A DNA stretch of 6,488 nucleotides, taken from an uncultured Opitutaceae bacterium. GTDB lineage: Bacteria > Verrucomicrobiota > Verrucomicrobiia > Opitutales > Opitutaceae. This document shows positions 6,034-6,488 of this stretch, in pieces. The notes beneath the pieces were generated by a model. The model had not been told where the DNA came from and ran no database searches. It saw only the letters and a list, made by a program, of their open reading frames with translations. The first letter of the stretch is position 1; each line of letters begins with the position of its first letter. The stretch covers positions 1-6,488 of the forward strand of contig CAKZMS010000446.1 of assembly GCA_937128785.1 (NCBI GenBank), given 5' to 3'. The translations under genes and the position numbers were made by a program.

Positions 6034-6488
6034 CGCGAGACGATCTTCGTCTTCTTGCGGAACTGCACCAGGCGTTTGCGCGACAAAATCGCCACGGCCG
6101 GGGGCATGATGGCCAAGGCGGCCATGACCAACGTGGGCTTCATGCCGTTGCCAAAGAAAATCGACAAAATGGAAATACCGACGCCGTAAACCGCCAGGAA
6201 GGAAGCCGGATTGGGCAACGCTACATTGATCGCCCAAATCGCCATGAATCCCAGCAGAGCTGCTTTCCAACCCACCAACACAAACGCCAGTCCCAGGACA
6301 AAGAAAACCGGCGGATACAGCACCAACTGCGATTCCACTCGAAGCATCTGGATCAGCACCGCGGCCATGAGGATCACGGCCTGAGTGAGAAATATGACGT
6401 TGGCGACGGAGACGCCCGGCACCGAGATCGTCTCGGTCAGCAGCACTGGCAGTGAGATCGAAACCGCGAATCCACCCGCCAACGCGCG
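6030..6488 (-). CDS. Unrecognised multi-pass membrane protein, 5' partial
   Basis: The frame is open to the right edge, so the N-terminus is outside the window; about 152 residues are visible. I do not recognise the family. The visible part is almost entirely hydrophobic, with about five probable membrane helices (counting from the TTG at 6482: roughly 25-46, 56-71, 72-89, 95-111 and 115-134). It ends in a basic tail (SRKRLVQFRKKTKIVSR, 134-150) that should lie in the cytoplasm by the positive-inside rule. Short loops contain ALPNPASF and FGNGMKP, but I see no catalytic motif. It ends in an ATGA overlap with menA and is probably in the same transcript, so a role in the membrane or in quinone biology is possible, though not shown. 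It could be a transporter-like protein or a membrane scaffold. Confidence 0.8.
   Translation of the reverse strand, partial: RALAGGFAVSISLPVLLTETISVPGVSVANVIFLTQAVILMAAVLIQMLRVESQLVLYPPVFFVLGLAFVLVGWKAALLGFMAIWAINVALPNPASFLAVYGVGISILSIFFGNGMKPTLVMAALAIMPPAVAILSRKRLVQFRKKTKIVSR

Overview
The window looks like a chromosomal, housekeeping stretch from a high-GC (about 60% by eye) Gram-negative bacterium. It encodes an outer-membrane LptD-type barrel protein and a MenA-type menaquinone prenyltransferase, so it has an outer membrane and probably a naphthoquinone respiratory chain. Several starts are GTG, or ATG with little or no Shine-Dalgarno sequence. The one long intergenic gap is filled with GC-rich hairpins and short tandem repeats. 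Together these fit a member of the PVC group, most likely Verrucomicrobia. This placement is an impression from protein style and repeat style, not a proven assignment.

Left part (1-4802, plus strand): a tightly packed, probably co-transcribed cluster. It runs from the C-terminal bulk of an OstA/LptD-like LPS-assembly protein (5' end outside the window) to an RsmB/NOP-family RNA cytosine-C5 methyltransferase, then the condensin subunit ScpA, an 89-aa protein of unknown function whose GTG start overlaps the scpA stop, a 56-aa predicted single-pass membrane protein, and a classical WCGPC thioredoxin. The cluster ends at a clear intrinsic terminator (4823-4854). The genes do not form one pathway. 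They cover envelope biogenesis, RNA modification, chromosome segregation and thiol redox balance, which is typical of a housekeeping operon.

Middle (4855-5140): about 280 bp between converging transcription units with no credible gene. It holds a succession of short inverted repeats, a fourfold 7-bp degenerate tandem repeat, and a perfect 16-bp palindrome that contains the menA stop codon. It looks like a mosaic of dispersed intergenic repeat elements.

Right part (5134-6488, minus strand): menA, encoding 1,4-dihydroxy-2-naphthoate polyprenyltransferase, preceded by an unrecognised multi-pass membrane protein that runs off the right edge. The two overlap by ATGA and are probably translationally coupled.

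I see no mobile element, phage gene, CRISPR array, RNA gene or defence system, and no convincing new biological system. The parts most worth a second look are the two small unknown proteins between scpA and trxA, the repeat mosaic, and the absence of any cysteine from the visible LptD-like protein.
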